A stretch of 64,000 bases of DNA, from NCBI GenBank assembly GCA_027488965.1, contig JAIYAO010000131.1:1-64000 (forward strand). The letters run 5' to 3'. The stretch is from Alphaproteobacteria bacterium (lineage in GTDB: Bacteria > Pseudomonadota > Alphaproteobacteria > Caulobacterales > Aquidulcibacteraceae). Numbering within the stretch: the first letter of the stretch is position 1; the number at the start of each line of letters is the position of its first letter. The position numbers were made by a program, and so were the translations under genes. Of the stretch, positions 53,312 through 62,745 are shown piece by piece. The notes under the pieces are model-generated. The model did no database searches. It saw only the letters and a list, made by a program, of their open reading frames with translations, and was not told where the DNA came from.

Positions 53312-55555
53312 CTAGTCGCGGACGCGCCCCTTGATGACGTCGAGACCGGCGATGGCGCACGCCGACATCTGCACGGCGAGCACCGATTCCGCGCCCTGGT
53401 TGAGGTTGAGCCCGTCCGCCGTGAGACCGTCGTGGCACGATCCCTCCTCGTCCACCAGCACCGCGCCTAGCGCATTGGCGCCGTGGAACCACGCGTGCGC
53501 GCGCAGCGCCTCCGTGCGCCAGAACGGATCGCCGGTGGCCTGGAACGCGCGGACGCACGCTTCCGCCGTGGCGGTGGCCTCCAGCGGCTGCTGGTCGAAC
53601 GGCGCGGGCGAGGCGTAGCGGTCGTTGAACGAGGCGTTGCCCGCCGGCTGCAGCACGCCGCCCGGGCCCGTCTGCACGCCGGCCAGCCAACGGAGCGCGC
53701 AGAGCGCATCGTCGCGCATGCGCGTGTCGCCCAGCTGGGCTGCGCACACCAGCAGCGCCTCGGGAAGGCGCGCGTTGTCGTACGTCAGCGTCGGTTCGAA
53801 CCAGGTCCAGCCCGGCTTGCGCGTGGCGTGCAGCGCCCGCTGCAGCGCAGCCCCCACCCGGGCCGCCAGCGTGGTGTCGCGCACGCCCAGCGCCGTGAAC
53901 GCCTGCGCGCGCAGCGCAACCACCTTGTCGAGCGCGGGCCTGGCTTCCACCAGCAACCGCTGCGCCCAGGCGCCCATGGCGGGCGTCATCGGCCGGTGCG
54001 CGGCCTCGCCCAGCGCCCAGAAGGCGCGGCCCATGCTGTCGTTGGAGCCTGCATCCTCCAGCCACCGGCGGTCATAGCTCATGAAGTTGCGGAACGCCGC
54101 GTGCGGGCCATTCCAGGCGTGCTGGATGAACGCCGCGTAGGTGTGGGCCAGCCTGCGCGCCTGCGGGGTGCGGATGCCCAGCGCGTGCATCCGGTGCACC
54201 AGGATCAGGCCGCGCGCGGCGTCGTCCAGGCAGTAGCCGTGGGCGCGATCGGCCACCACGCCGCAGCCGTGCTGCATGATTCCGCAGTCGTCGGTGATGC
54301 GCAGCACCGCAGTGAGGCCCGGCGACGGCGCGGGCGTGCGCACCGGCGGTCTGTTCTGCTCGCGCAGCGCGGCATCGAAGGCTGCACGGTAGGCCTCGCC
54401 GGACCGGGCCCAGATGGTGGCGCGTCCGCGCGCATAGGCCCGCGACGCCATGTCCGCGCACGCCGCGTCGTCGCCCAGCAGGGCGCCGATGGCGGCGGCA
54501 AGCGCCGGCGCGTCGTCGAACGGCACCAGCGCGCCCACGCCGTCGGCGAGCAGTTCGCGCGCATGCCAGTACGGCGTCGAGACCACGGGCTTTCCGAGCG
54601 CCACGGCGTACGCCAGCGTGCCGGACGTGATCTGCGCCTCGTTGCGGTAGGGCGTCACGTAGATGTCGGCCGCATCCAGGAAGTCGAGCAGTTCCGGCTG
54701 GTCGGTGTAGCGATGTTCGAACCGCACATGCGCGCCGACGCCGAGCGCATCGGCGTGCGCCTTCAGGCTCTGAAGGTAGGCCTCGCCCTCGCGGCGCAGC
54801 AGGTGCGGGTGCGTGGCGCCGAGCACCAGATACGTGATGTCGGGGTGCGCCTTCACCAGGTCTGGCAGCCCGGAGATGACGGATTCGATCCCTTTGTTCG
54901 GCGAAAGCAGGCCGAACGTCATGAGCACGCGGCGACCTTCGAGGCCCAGCGCCGCCTTGGCGGCCGCGCCTGAGGTGAGCGGGCGGTCCGGCGCGCCATG
55001 GGGGATCACCACGATGCGGTCGCGCGGCGCGTTGAAGCGCTCGATGAGGATGTTGCGCCCGAACTCGGACATGACGATCACCCGCGCAGAGCGCCGCACG
55101 ATCGCCGACAGCACGCGGCGCTGGTCTTCGTCGGGCGCCTGCAGCACGGTGTGCAGCGTGCTGACGACGGGGCAGTCCAGCGCGTCCAGCAGCGTCAGGA
55201 TGTGGTCGCCGGCGGCCCCGCCGAAGATGCCGAACTCGTGCTGGAGCGACACCACGTCCACGCGCGCGCGGTTCAGGGCGCGTGCGGCGGCGCGATAGTC
55301 CTCGATCTCGTCCTGGCGGATGATGTCGGTAACGGGTGCATCGTAGGCCTGCGGGCCGTCGCTCATGGCCACCACGCGGCAGCGGATGTCGTCGCCGAGG
55401 GAGGCGGCGACGTCGGCGGTGAAGGTGGCGATGCCGCAGCGGCGCGGGGGGAAGTTGCCGATCACGGCGATGTGGCGTGCGCCCGCCCGTGCAGCGCCAG
55501 GCGGGAGGCCGGCGTCGCCATACGTGCGCGCAGGTGGTGTGACCTCATGGAGCAT
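53312..55555 (-). CDS. GT4 glycosyltransferase fused to a C-terminal helical-barrel domain
   Basis: 747 residues from ATG 55555. The first 400 form a GT-B glycosyltransferase: IAVIGNFPPRRCGIATFTAD, VSLQHEFGIFGGAAGDHIL, LLSPNKGIESVISGLPDLVK, and the donor-site YRNEAQITSGTLAYAVALGK. The remaining 330 residues, from about HGYCLDDAARGLILVHRMHA on, look like an all-helical (alpha/alpha)6-type domain (FRNFMSYDRRWLEDAGSNDS, GAESVLAVQMSACAIAG). The double-domain form is found next to GH130 genes in other bacteria. The donor sugar cannot be read from sequence. A weak EcfG-like match (GCAAC-N16-GTTG on the minus strand, 55632 to 55608) precedes the gene. Confidence 0.88.
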   Translation of the reverse strand: MLHEVTPPARTYGDAGLPPGAARAGARHIAVIGNFPPRRCGIATFTADVAASLGDDIRCRVVAMSDGPQAYDAPVTDIIRQDEIEDYRAAARALNRARVDVVSLQHEFGIFGGAAGDHILTLLDALDCPVVSTLHTVLQAPDEDQRRVLSAIVRRSARVIVMSEFGRNILIERFNAPRDRIVVIPHGAPDRPLTSGAAAKAALGLEGRRVLMTFGLLSPNKGIESVISGLPDLVKAHPDITYLVLGATHPHLLRREGEAYLQSLKAHADALGVGAHVRFEHRYTDQPELLDFLDAADIYVTPYRNEAQITSGTLAYAVALGKPVVSTPYWHARELLADGVGALVPFDDAPALAAAIGALLGDDAACADMASRAYARGRATIWARSGEAYRAAFDAALREQNRPPVRTPAPSPGLTAVLRITDDCGIMQHGCGVVADRAHGYCLDDAARGLILVHRMHALGIRTPQARRLAHTYAAFIQHAWNGPHAAFRNFMSYDRRWLEDAGSNDSMGRAFWALGEAAHRPMTPAMGAWAQRLLVEARPALDKVVALRAQAFTALGVRDTTLAARVGAALQRALHATRKPGWTWFEPTLTYDNARLPEALLVCAAQLGDTRMRDDALCALRWLAGVQTGPGGVLQPAGNASFNDRYASPAPFDQQPLEATATAEACVRAFQATGDPFWRTEALRAHAWFHGANALGAVLVDEEGSCHDGLTADGLNLNQGAESVLAVQMSACAIAGLDVIKGRVRD

Positions 55556-55653
55556 GGCGGACCTCGATGACTGAAATGGGGGCGGGACACACCGGCGTCC
55601 GCGGACGCAACAGATGTCGCGTCCGCAGTTGCCGTGGTGCGTAGTGCGGTCGC

Positions 55654-56019
55654 TCAACTCCAGTTGCGCGGCGCGCCGTAATAGTCATGCGCCGATTGGC
55701 GCCACTGATTGCCGTCATCGCGCGTCAGCACGTCGATGCTGTCGGCGGGTGCGGACTTCAGCTCATCCTTGGTCTTGTGGATGATGTAGGCGCTGTCGGG
55801 CTCGTTGTAGTCAAGGCTCGCCCACGGAATGGGGTGGAACTTCTCGCCCATGCCGAGCACGCCGCCGAAGCCGACGACGGCGAAGAGGATGGCGTTGGAC
55901 GTCTTGTCGAGGACGATATCCTCGATGACGCCGATCTTTTCGCCCTGCGCATCCTTCACCGAAGTGCCGATGACGGTCTTGGCGCGAACGGCCGTGGTGT
56001 GTCCAGAGGGGGTGGGCAT
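55654..56019 (-). CDS. PRC-barrel domain protein
   Basis: 121 residues from ATG 56019. VRAKTVIGTSVKDAQGEKIG and VIEDIVLDKTSNAILFAVVG are the PRC-barrel core; GMGEKFHPIPWASLDYNE follows. Soluble, no signal peptide. Such small PRC proteins are common in stress regulons of alphaproteobacteria; the ligand is unknown. An exact EcfG-type promoter lies 36 bases before the start. Confidence 0.92.
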   Translation of the reverse strand: MPTPSGHTTAVRAKTVIGTSVKDAQGEKIGVIEDIVLDKTSNAILFAVVGFGGVLGMGEKFHPIPWASLDYNEPDSAYIIHKTKDELKSAPADSIDVLTRDDGNQWRQSAHDYYGAPRNWS

Positions 56020-56054
56020 GATCGTCTCCTGCAAGCGTTGGGGATGTCTGAGCA

Positions 56055-56080
56055 ACGCGATGTACGCGCGTGCGGTTCCT
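56055..56080 (-). promoter_or_regulatory. EcfG-type promoter of the PRC-barrel gene
   Basis: On the minus strand GGAAC (56080-56076), 17 bases, CGTT (56058-56055). Confidence 0.85.
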
Positions 56081-56164
56081 GCGGCGGATGCTGCACGGCG
56101 CCGCCGACGCACAAACGCCCGCACCTTGCGGTGCGGGCGTTGCGCCAGGCGATATGGCCCTGCG

Positions 56165-56437
56165 TTACTTCGGCGGATCTTTCGGCGTGTTCTCGTCGAT
56201 CGCCTTTTCCACGCTGTTCTGCGCATCCTTGGCGGCCTCGGCCGCATCGGCGCCCGCAGCGTCGATGGCTTCGCCTGCGTTCTCCATCGGGCCGTCCGTC
56301 ATGTCCTTCTGGCCCTGAGTCGTTTCTTCGAACGCGCTGTCGGCGTTCTCGCCGGCTTTCTCCGCCGTGCCCGGCGAGCATGCGGCGATGGCTGCAGCGA
56401 CGAAACCGGCGGCGATGGCGAGGGCGATCTTCTTCAT
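56165..56437 (-). CDS. small alanine-rich lipoprotein
   Basis: 90 residues. KKIALAIAAGFVAAAIAAC is a lipoprotein signal with the lipidated cysteine at 20. The mature part is hydrophilic and helical (AEKAGENADSAFEETTQGQK, AIDAAGADAAEAAKDAQNSV), rich in Ala, Glu and Asp, ending TPKDPPK. I know no function; the composition recalls entericidin-like or LEA-like stress lipoproteins. It follows the DUF1328 gene by 42 bases and may be read from that gene's EcfG promoter. Confidence 0.8.
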   Translation of the reverse strand: MKKIALAIAAGFVAAAIAACSPGTAEKAGENADSAFEETTQGQKDMTDGPMENAGEAIDAAGADAAEAAKDAQNSVEKAIDENTPKDPPK

Positions 56438-56479
56438 GGGATTTCCTTCAGGACTGAGAAAAGTTGCGATGCGCGAAAG

Positions 56480-56656
56480 TTACGCGAGGGGCGGCTTGCC
56501 GCGGAGAGCGCCAGCAAGGACGCTGACGGCGAACAGCACTATGAATACTAGGAACAGCAGCTTGGCGATACCGGCAGAGGCCGCAGCGATGCCGCCGAAG
56601 CCGAAGACCGCGGCGACGAGCGCCAGGACGAGAAAGACCAGGGCGTAGTGCAACAT
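56480..56656 (-). CDS. DUF1328 (YtjA-like) small membrane protein
   Basis: 58 residues starting [20 protein letters not shown] and continuing [15 protein letters not shown]; two membrane helices and a short basic end (RGKPPLA). This is the DUF1328/YtjA family of tiny inner-membrane proteins, of unknown function. The gene is short and easily missed. An exact EcfG-type promoter lies about 50 bases upstream. Confidence 0.9.
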   Translation of the reverse strand: MLHYALVFLVLALVAAVFGFGGIAAASAGIAKLLFLVFIVLFAVSVLAGALRGKPPLA

Positions 56657-56706
56657 CGACGATCCTTTCCACTGCAGGAGCCAGACGGGGGCGTCTTACA
56701 TGGACA

Positions 56707-56731
56707 AACGCGTCATGCTCCGTGCGGTTCC
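56707..56731 (-). promoter_or_regulatory. EcfG-type promoter of the DUF1328 gene
   Basis: On the minus strand GGAAC (56731-56727), 16 bases, CGTT (56710-56707). Confidence 0.85.
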
Positions 56732-56869
56732 GTGCAGTGTTGCGCGTGGCGAAAGAGATCGCGGCGCCGAAGCGCCTCGGAGGGGACATTCGACGCGCCG
56801 CGCCGCCCGAGGGGCAGGCCCGAAAGGCAGGATCGGGCGGTCCTGTGGCCGGCCGTCGCGGTTCCGGCG

Positions 56870-58405
56870 CTACGCCGCCGGTGCGCGCTCCGCCGCCGTC
56901 CTTGCCGGCGCGGCCCCCGCGGCCGCCGGCGGGTTTGCGTAGACCATCTCGTCGTCCACTGCGCCGAAGCGCAGGTTCACGAGATCGAGCGCGTAGTTCT
57001 GGTGCAGCCGCCACGGCGCCCGCGCGCCCTGCTTGGGCAGGATATGGAGCGCCCGCTGGAAGTAGCCGGAGGAGAAGTCCACCCACGACTCGCGCGGCAT
57101 GTCCGGATCGGCCAGCCGCGGCGTGCAGATGCGCACGCCCTGCGCGTCCATGTGCTTGAGCAACCGGCACACGTACTCGCAGATGAGGTCCGCCTTCAGC
57201 GTCCACGAGGCGTTGGTGTAGCCAAACACCGAGGCAAGGTTCGGCACGCCCGAATACATCATGCCCTTGTAGTTCACGGTGTCGGCGAGATCGACCTTCG
57301 CGCCGTCGACCGCGATCTCGACGCCGCCCAGCATCTGCAGCTTGAGGCCCGTGGCGGTGACGATGACGTCCGCCTCCAGCGTCTCGCCGCTCTTCAGGCG
57401 GATGCCGGTTTCGGTGAAGCTGTCGATATGGTCGGTCACGACCGCGGCGCGGCCGTCGACGATGGCCCGGAAGAGGTCTCCGTCCGGCACCATGCACAGG
57501 CGCTGGTCCCACGGGTTGTAGGTGGGGGTGAAGTGCTTCTCCACCATCTCTGCGGGCAGGTAGGCGCGGACGCCCTTTTCGATGAAGGCGCGCACCTTGT
57601 CGGGCGCGGACTTGCACATGCGGAAGAAGTACATGCCGAACAGCACGTTCTTCCAGCGGGTCATGGAGTAGGCCATGCGCCGGGGCAGCCAGCGACGCAG
57701 CGCGTGCGCGATGGGATCCTTTGCGGGGCGCGAGGCGATGTAGGTGGGCGAGCGCTGCAGCATCGTCACGTGCGCCGCCGTCTGCGCCATGGCGGGCACG
57801 AGGGTGACGGCGGTGGCGCCGCTGCCGACGACGATGACTCGCTTGCCCGCGTAGTCGAGGTCTTCCGGCCACTTCTGCGGATGGACGATTGCGCCCTTGA
57901 ACGTGTCGGCGCCGGGGAAGTCCGGCGTGTAGCCGCCGGCGTAGTCATAGTAGCCGCTGCACATGAACAGGAAGCCGCAGGTGAAGCGCAGGGCCTCGCC
58001 CGCCGGGCCGCTGACGTCCACCGTCCACAGCGCTTCCGCGCTCGACCACGCCGCGCGCGCCACGCGGTGTTTGAAGCGGATCTTGCGGTCGATGCCGAAG
58101 TCGGCGGCCACCTCGGTCACGTACTTGCGGATCAGCGGGCCATCCGCCAGCGCGTTGTCCTCCAGCCACGGACGGAAGGCGTAGCCGAAGGTGTACATGT
58201 CGCTGTCGGAGCGGATGCCGGGATAGCGGAACAGGTCCCATGTGCCGCCGATGGCGTCGCGCGCCTCCAGGATCGCGAAGGACTTGTCCGGGCACTTGTC
58301 CTGCAGGTGCCAGCCCGCGCCGATGCCGGAAATGCCGGCGCCGACGATGAGCACGTCCACGTGCTCCGTGCGTGTGATGGGCGGGTCGGCGGCGAAGCTG
58401 TCCAT
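56870..58405 (-). CDS. flavin-containing monooxygenase, Baeyer-Villiger type
   Basis: 511 residues. FAD site VDVLIVGAGISGIGAGWHLQ near 17-36, the Baeyer-Villiger fingerprint FKGAIVHPQKWP (FxGxxxHxxxW) near 170, and the NADPH site VIVVGSGATAVTLVPAMA. It resembles EtaA-type enzymes, which insert oxygen next to a ketone or activate thioamides. The C-terminus is alanine-rich. It lies 24 bases downstream of the nitronate monooxygenase-like gene, and the two probably share a transcript. Confidence 0.93.
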   Translation of the reverse strand: MDSFAADPPITRTEHVDVLIVGAGISGIGAGWHLQDKCPDKSFAILEARDAIGGTWDLFRYPGIRSDSDMYTFGYAFRPWLEDNALADGPLIRKYVTEVAADFGIDRKIRFKHRVARAAWSSAEALWTVDVSGPAGEALRFTCGFLFMCSGYYDYAGGYTPDFPGADTFKGAIVHPQKWPEDLDYAGKRVIVVGSGATAVTLVPAMAQTAAHVTMLQRSPTYIASRPAKDPIAHALRRWLPRRMAYSMTRWKNVLFGMYFFRMCKSAPDKVRAFIEKGVRAYLPAEMVEKHFTPTYNPWDQRLCMVPDGDLFRAIVDGRAAVVTDHIDSFTETGIRLKSGETLEADVIVTATGLKLQMLGGVEIAVDGAKVDLADTVNYKGMMYSGVPNLASVFGYTNASWTLKADLICEYVCRLLKHMDAQGVRICTPRLADPDMPRESWVDFSSGYFQRALHILPKQGARAPWRLHQNYALDLVNLRFGAVDDEMVYANPPAAAGAAPARTAAERAPAA

Positions 58406-58429
58406 GATGGGGGTCCTCGCTTGTCAGGC

Positions 58430-59734
<1,305 letters not shown>

Positions 59735-59864
59735 CTACGCAGGCGTCCGGCCCTTCCACGCTCGACCGCATCGTCCCCGCGCCGCTGACAGCTGGATCCG
59801 GCTGCCCTCCTGCGGAGGCGATGCGCGCATTCTAACTCAGGTTTGGTGGTGTGGGATAAGCAAT

Positions 59865-59925
59865 CGTACCGCCGGCTTCAGCCGGCGCTTTCATGTGAAG
59901 GATGCCGGCTAAAGCCGGCGGTACG
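59865..59925. repeat. inverted repeat of the CGTACCGCCGGC type, copy 1
   Basis: Arms 59865-59887 and 59903-59925 (23 bases each) pair with two mismatches around a 15-base loop. Each arm also contains its own small GCCGGC palindromes. Confidence 0.85.
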
Positions 59926-60037
59926 GAATGGCTGCAACGGCGGCGTTTTCTGATCGGTCCACGGTGTCTATGGGCTTCGGGCTCATCGCTGTGCGATGCC
60001 CCGGAGGAAGAGGGCAAATGCTGGATAAGCACGCCGC

Positions 60038-60120
60038 CCGCCCGTATCGCCGGCGCCCCGCCGGCCAGATGCTGCAGGACGCTACTCGGCATGCCGGCGG
60101 GACGCCGGCGGTACGGGCGG
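60038..60120. repeat. inverted repeat of the CCGCCCGTACCGCCGGC type, copy 2
   Basis: Arms 60038-60065 and 60093-60120 (28 bases each) pair with two mismatches around a 27-base loop. Both copies share the GTACCGCCGGC core. Copy 2 ends seven bases before the cyclophilin stop codon. Confidence 0.85.
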
Positions 60121-60127
60121 CTGGAGT

Positions 60128-61027
60128 TCAGGGCTTCGCGCGCACCGGCAGCAGCACGCTGCACAGGTCGATGTAGCCGGCGGGCTGCTTGTACCAGGCG
60201 TCGCGGCGGTTGCGGCGGGCTTCCACGAGCGCTTCGAAACTCGCGCTGTCGGTGCGCAGCGCCTCCAGCTTGCCGGCGGGGCCGCCGTCCGGCAGGTCCG
60301 CCGCCACGCGCACCGTGGCGATGGGCGTGCGCTGGCGCGCCTCCTCGTAGAAGCCAAGCGGCCCGGTCCCGCGCGGCAGCGACGCAAGATGCTCCATGCC
60401 CTGCACCACGCGGCCCACCAAAGTGATGTTGCGGTCCAGCTGGCGCGGCCCGTGGCCGATGACCACGTAAAGCTCCCCGCCGCTGGCGCTGTCGGGCGCA
60501 TCGCCGCGCCCGGCGCCCACCATGGCGTAGCAATGGGCCAGCCACGTGTCGCGCCGGTTGCGCGCCACGGGGAAGCCGCCGGAATGGCCCACTTCCGGCG
60601 CGTAGCCGTCGCGGTCTTTCAGCCGCGTGAACGGCAGGGCGCGGTCGCGCGGGCGCGACCATTCGGGTGGGATCGTCGTCTTCGCCGCGCCGAGGGACCG
60701 GGCCTTGTCGGTCTCACCCTCGGGATCGCCCCACTGGGTGACGAAATTGTCCTGCACGCGCACCACGGCGAGGCCGTCGAAGAAGCGCTGGCGCGCAAGG
60801 GTGAGGATGTTGGCGGTGGTTTCGGGCGCGAACGCCGGCGCCAGTTCGATGATCGCGGTCTTGCCGGCGCCGAACGTCATCACCAGCGTGTGGTCGAGAT
60901 CGAGCGGGCGCCATTCGCCGGGTTGCGCGGCGGCGAGGATCTCGGCGGTGGTGCGCGGCGCGGGCTGCGCGGACGCGGCGGCGGCGAAAGCGAGCGTGGC
61001 GAACAGGGCGGCGATGGACAGGCGCAT
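60128..61027 (-). CDS. secreted cyclophilin-type peptidyl-prolyl isomerase
   Basis: 299 residues from ATG 61027 with signal peptide [20 protein letters not shown]. The cyclophilin domain shows [47 protein letters not shown], and later [20 protein letters not shown] with [14 protein letters not shown]. About 90 residues longer than simple cyclophilins, with a variable insert in the middle. It would assist protein folding in the periplasm. Alone on the minus strand, divergent from the carboxylase operon. Confidence 0.9.
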   Translation of the reverse strand: MRLSIAALFATLAFAAAASAQPAPRTTAEILAAAQPGEWRPLDLDHTLVMTFGAGKTAIIELAPAFAPETTANILTLARQRFFDGLAVVRVQDNFVTQWGDPEGETDKARSLGAAKTTIPPEWSRPRDRALPFTRLKDRDGYAPEVGHSGGFPVARNRRDTWLAHCYAMVGAGRGDAPDSASGGELYVVIGHGPRQLDRNITLVGRVVQGMEHLASLPRGTGPLGFYEEARQRTPIATVRVAADLPDGGPAGKLEALRTDSASFEALVEARRNRRDAWYKQPAGYIDLCSVLLPVRAKP

Positions 61028-61128
61028 GACGGTTTCCCCTGAAGGCTCGCGGTCCGCATAGCGCGTCGCGGGGGCCTGTCGCAACGGCGCCGCTCGACGG
61101 CGGCGCCCGCCCGCGTCTATCGTCGGCC

Positions 61129-62745
61129 ATGCCCGTCTTTCACTCCCGCTTCCTCCCCGGCGCCGAAGATGCGGCCCGCAATCGCGCCCAGGCGCTGGCG
61201 GCGCTGGAAAAGCTGCGGACCATCGAGGCGCGCACCCGTGCTGCATCTGCGAAGGCCGGCCCCCGCTTCGCCAAACGCGGGCAATTGCTGCCGCGCGAAC
61301 GCCTCGGCCTGCTGCTCGATCCCGGTGCGCCGTTCCTCGAACTGTCGACGCTCGCCGGCTATTTGTTCGACAGGCCGGACCCGGACGCGAGCGTGCCCGG
61401 CGGCGGCTTCATCATCGGCATCGGTTATGTGGGCGGCGTGCGCGCGCTGGTGGCGGTGGACGACAGCGGCATCGACGCGGGCGCGCTGCAGCCGTACGGC
61501 ATCGAGAAGCTCCAGCGCGCGCAGGACATCGCGTTCGAAAACAAGCTGCCGTTCCTCCACCTGATCGAAAGCGCCGGCGCCAACCTGCTGCAGTACCGCG
61601 TCGAGGATTTCGTGCGCGGCGGCAAGAATTTCTACAACCTGTGCCGCCACTCCGCCGCGGGGCTTCCCGTCCTGGCGGTGACGCACGGCTCCTCCACCGC
61701 GGGCGGCGCCTACATGACCGGGCTGTCGGACATGGTGGTCATGGTGCGCGGCCGCGCGAAGGCGTTCCTCGCCGGCCCGCCGCTGCTGAAGGCCGCCACC
61801 GGCGAAATCGCCACCGACGAGGACCTCGGCGGCGCCGACATGCACGGCCATGTGTCCGGACTCGCGGAGCACATCGCTGAAGACGACGCGCACGGAATTG
61901 CCATCCTGCGCGAGCATTGCGCGAAGATGGCGTGGTCGCGCGATCTCGACGCCGTGCCGCAGGGCGCAGCGCCATTGTACGACGCCGAAGACCTCCTCGC
62001 GCTCATGCCCGCGGACGGCAAGAAGCCCATGGACATGCGCGAGATCGTCGCGCGGCTGGTGGATGGCTCGGATTTTCTCGAATTCAAGTCCGCCTACGGC
62101 CCCGGCACGCTGTGCCTCGACGCCGTGCTGATGGGCATGCCCATCGGCATCATCGCCAACAACGCGCCCATCGATCCCGAAGGCGCCACCAAGGCCACGC
62201 AGTTCATTCAGATCTGCGCGCAGACGCAGAAACCCATCGTCTATTTGCAGAACACCACCGGCTACATCGTCGGCACGGCGGCCGAGCGTGCGGGCATGAT
62301 CAAGCACGGCTCGAAGATGATCCAGGCCGTGGCCAACGCCGGCGTGCCGCAGGTCACCGTCATCTGCGGCGCCTCGTTCGGCGCCGGCAACTATGGCATG
62401 TGCGGGAAGGGCTTCGGCCCCGATTTCTCGTTCTCCTGGCCCACCGCGCGCATCGCCGTCATGGGCGCCGAACAGGCCGCGACGACGATGAAGATCGTCA
62501 TGGAGGACGGCGCGAAGGCGCGCGGGCAGGCGCCCGACCGCGCCGAAATCGACAAGCTCTACGCCGCCGTGATCGAGACGTTCGAGAAGCAGCAGTCGGC
62601 GCTCCATCACTCCGCCCGTGTGCTGGACGACGGCGTCATCGATCCGCGCGACACGCGCCACGTGATCGCATTCTGCCTGTCGGTGGCGCTGGCGGCGAGG
62701 AAGCGCACGCTCAACCCGCTGTCGTTTGGAGTCGCACGCCCATGA
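61129..62745 (+). CDS. acyl-CoA carboxylase carboxyltransferase (beta) subunit, methylcrotonyl-/geranyl-CoA type
   Basis: 538 residues. The two crotonase-like halves carry LIESAGANLLQ, HGSSTAGGAYMTGLSD, AFLAGPPLLKAATGE and DEDLGGADMHGHVSG, then NNAPIDPEGATKATQFIQIC, TTGYIVGTAAERAGMIKHGS and FGAGNYGMCGKGFGPDF. These place it with the beta subunits of methylcrotonyl-CoA and geranyl-CoA carboxylase. The HGSSTAGGAYMTGLSD block differs from the usual methylcrotonyl form (GSCTAGGAYVPAMSD), and the gene order carboxyltransferase, acyl-CoA dehydrogenase, biotin carboxylase recalls the Pseudomonas atu (citronellol/geraniol) genes. Leucine breakdown remains possible. ATGA overlap with the next gene. 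Confidence 0.9.
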   Translation: MPVFHSRFLPGAEDAARNRAQALAALEKLRTIEARTRAASAKAGPRFAKRGQLLPRERLGLLLDPGAPFLELSTLAGYLFDRPDPDASVPGGGFIIGIGYVGGVRALVAVDDSGIDAGALQPYGIEKLQRAQDIAFENKLPFLHLIESAGANLLQYRVEDFVRGGKNFYNLCRHSAAGLPVLAVTHGSSTAGGAYMTGLSDMVVMVRGRAKAFLAGPPLLKAATGEIATDEDLGGADMHGHVSGLAEHIAEDDAHGIAILREHCAKMAWSRDLDAVPQGAAPLYDAEDLLALMPADGKKPMDMREIVARLVDGSDFLEFKSAYGPGTLCLDAVLMGMPIGIIANNAPIDPEGATKATQFIQICAQTQKPIVYLQNTTGYIVGTAAERAGMIKHGSKMIQAVANAGVPQVTVICGASFGAGNYGMCGKGFGPDFSFSWPTARIAVMGAEQAATTMKIVMEDGAKARGQAPDRAEIDKLYAAVIETFEKQQSALHHSARVLDDGVIDPRDTRHVIAFCLSVALAARKRTLNPLSFGVARP

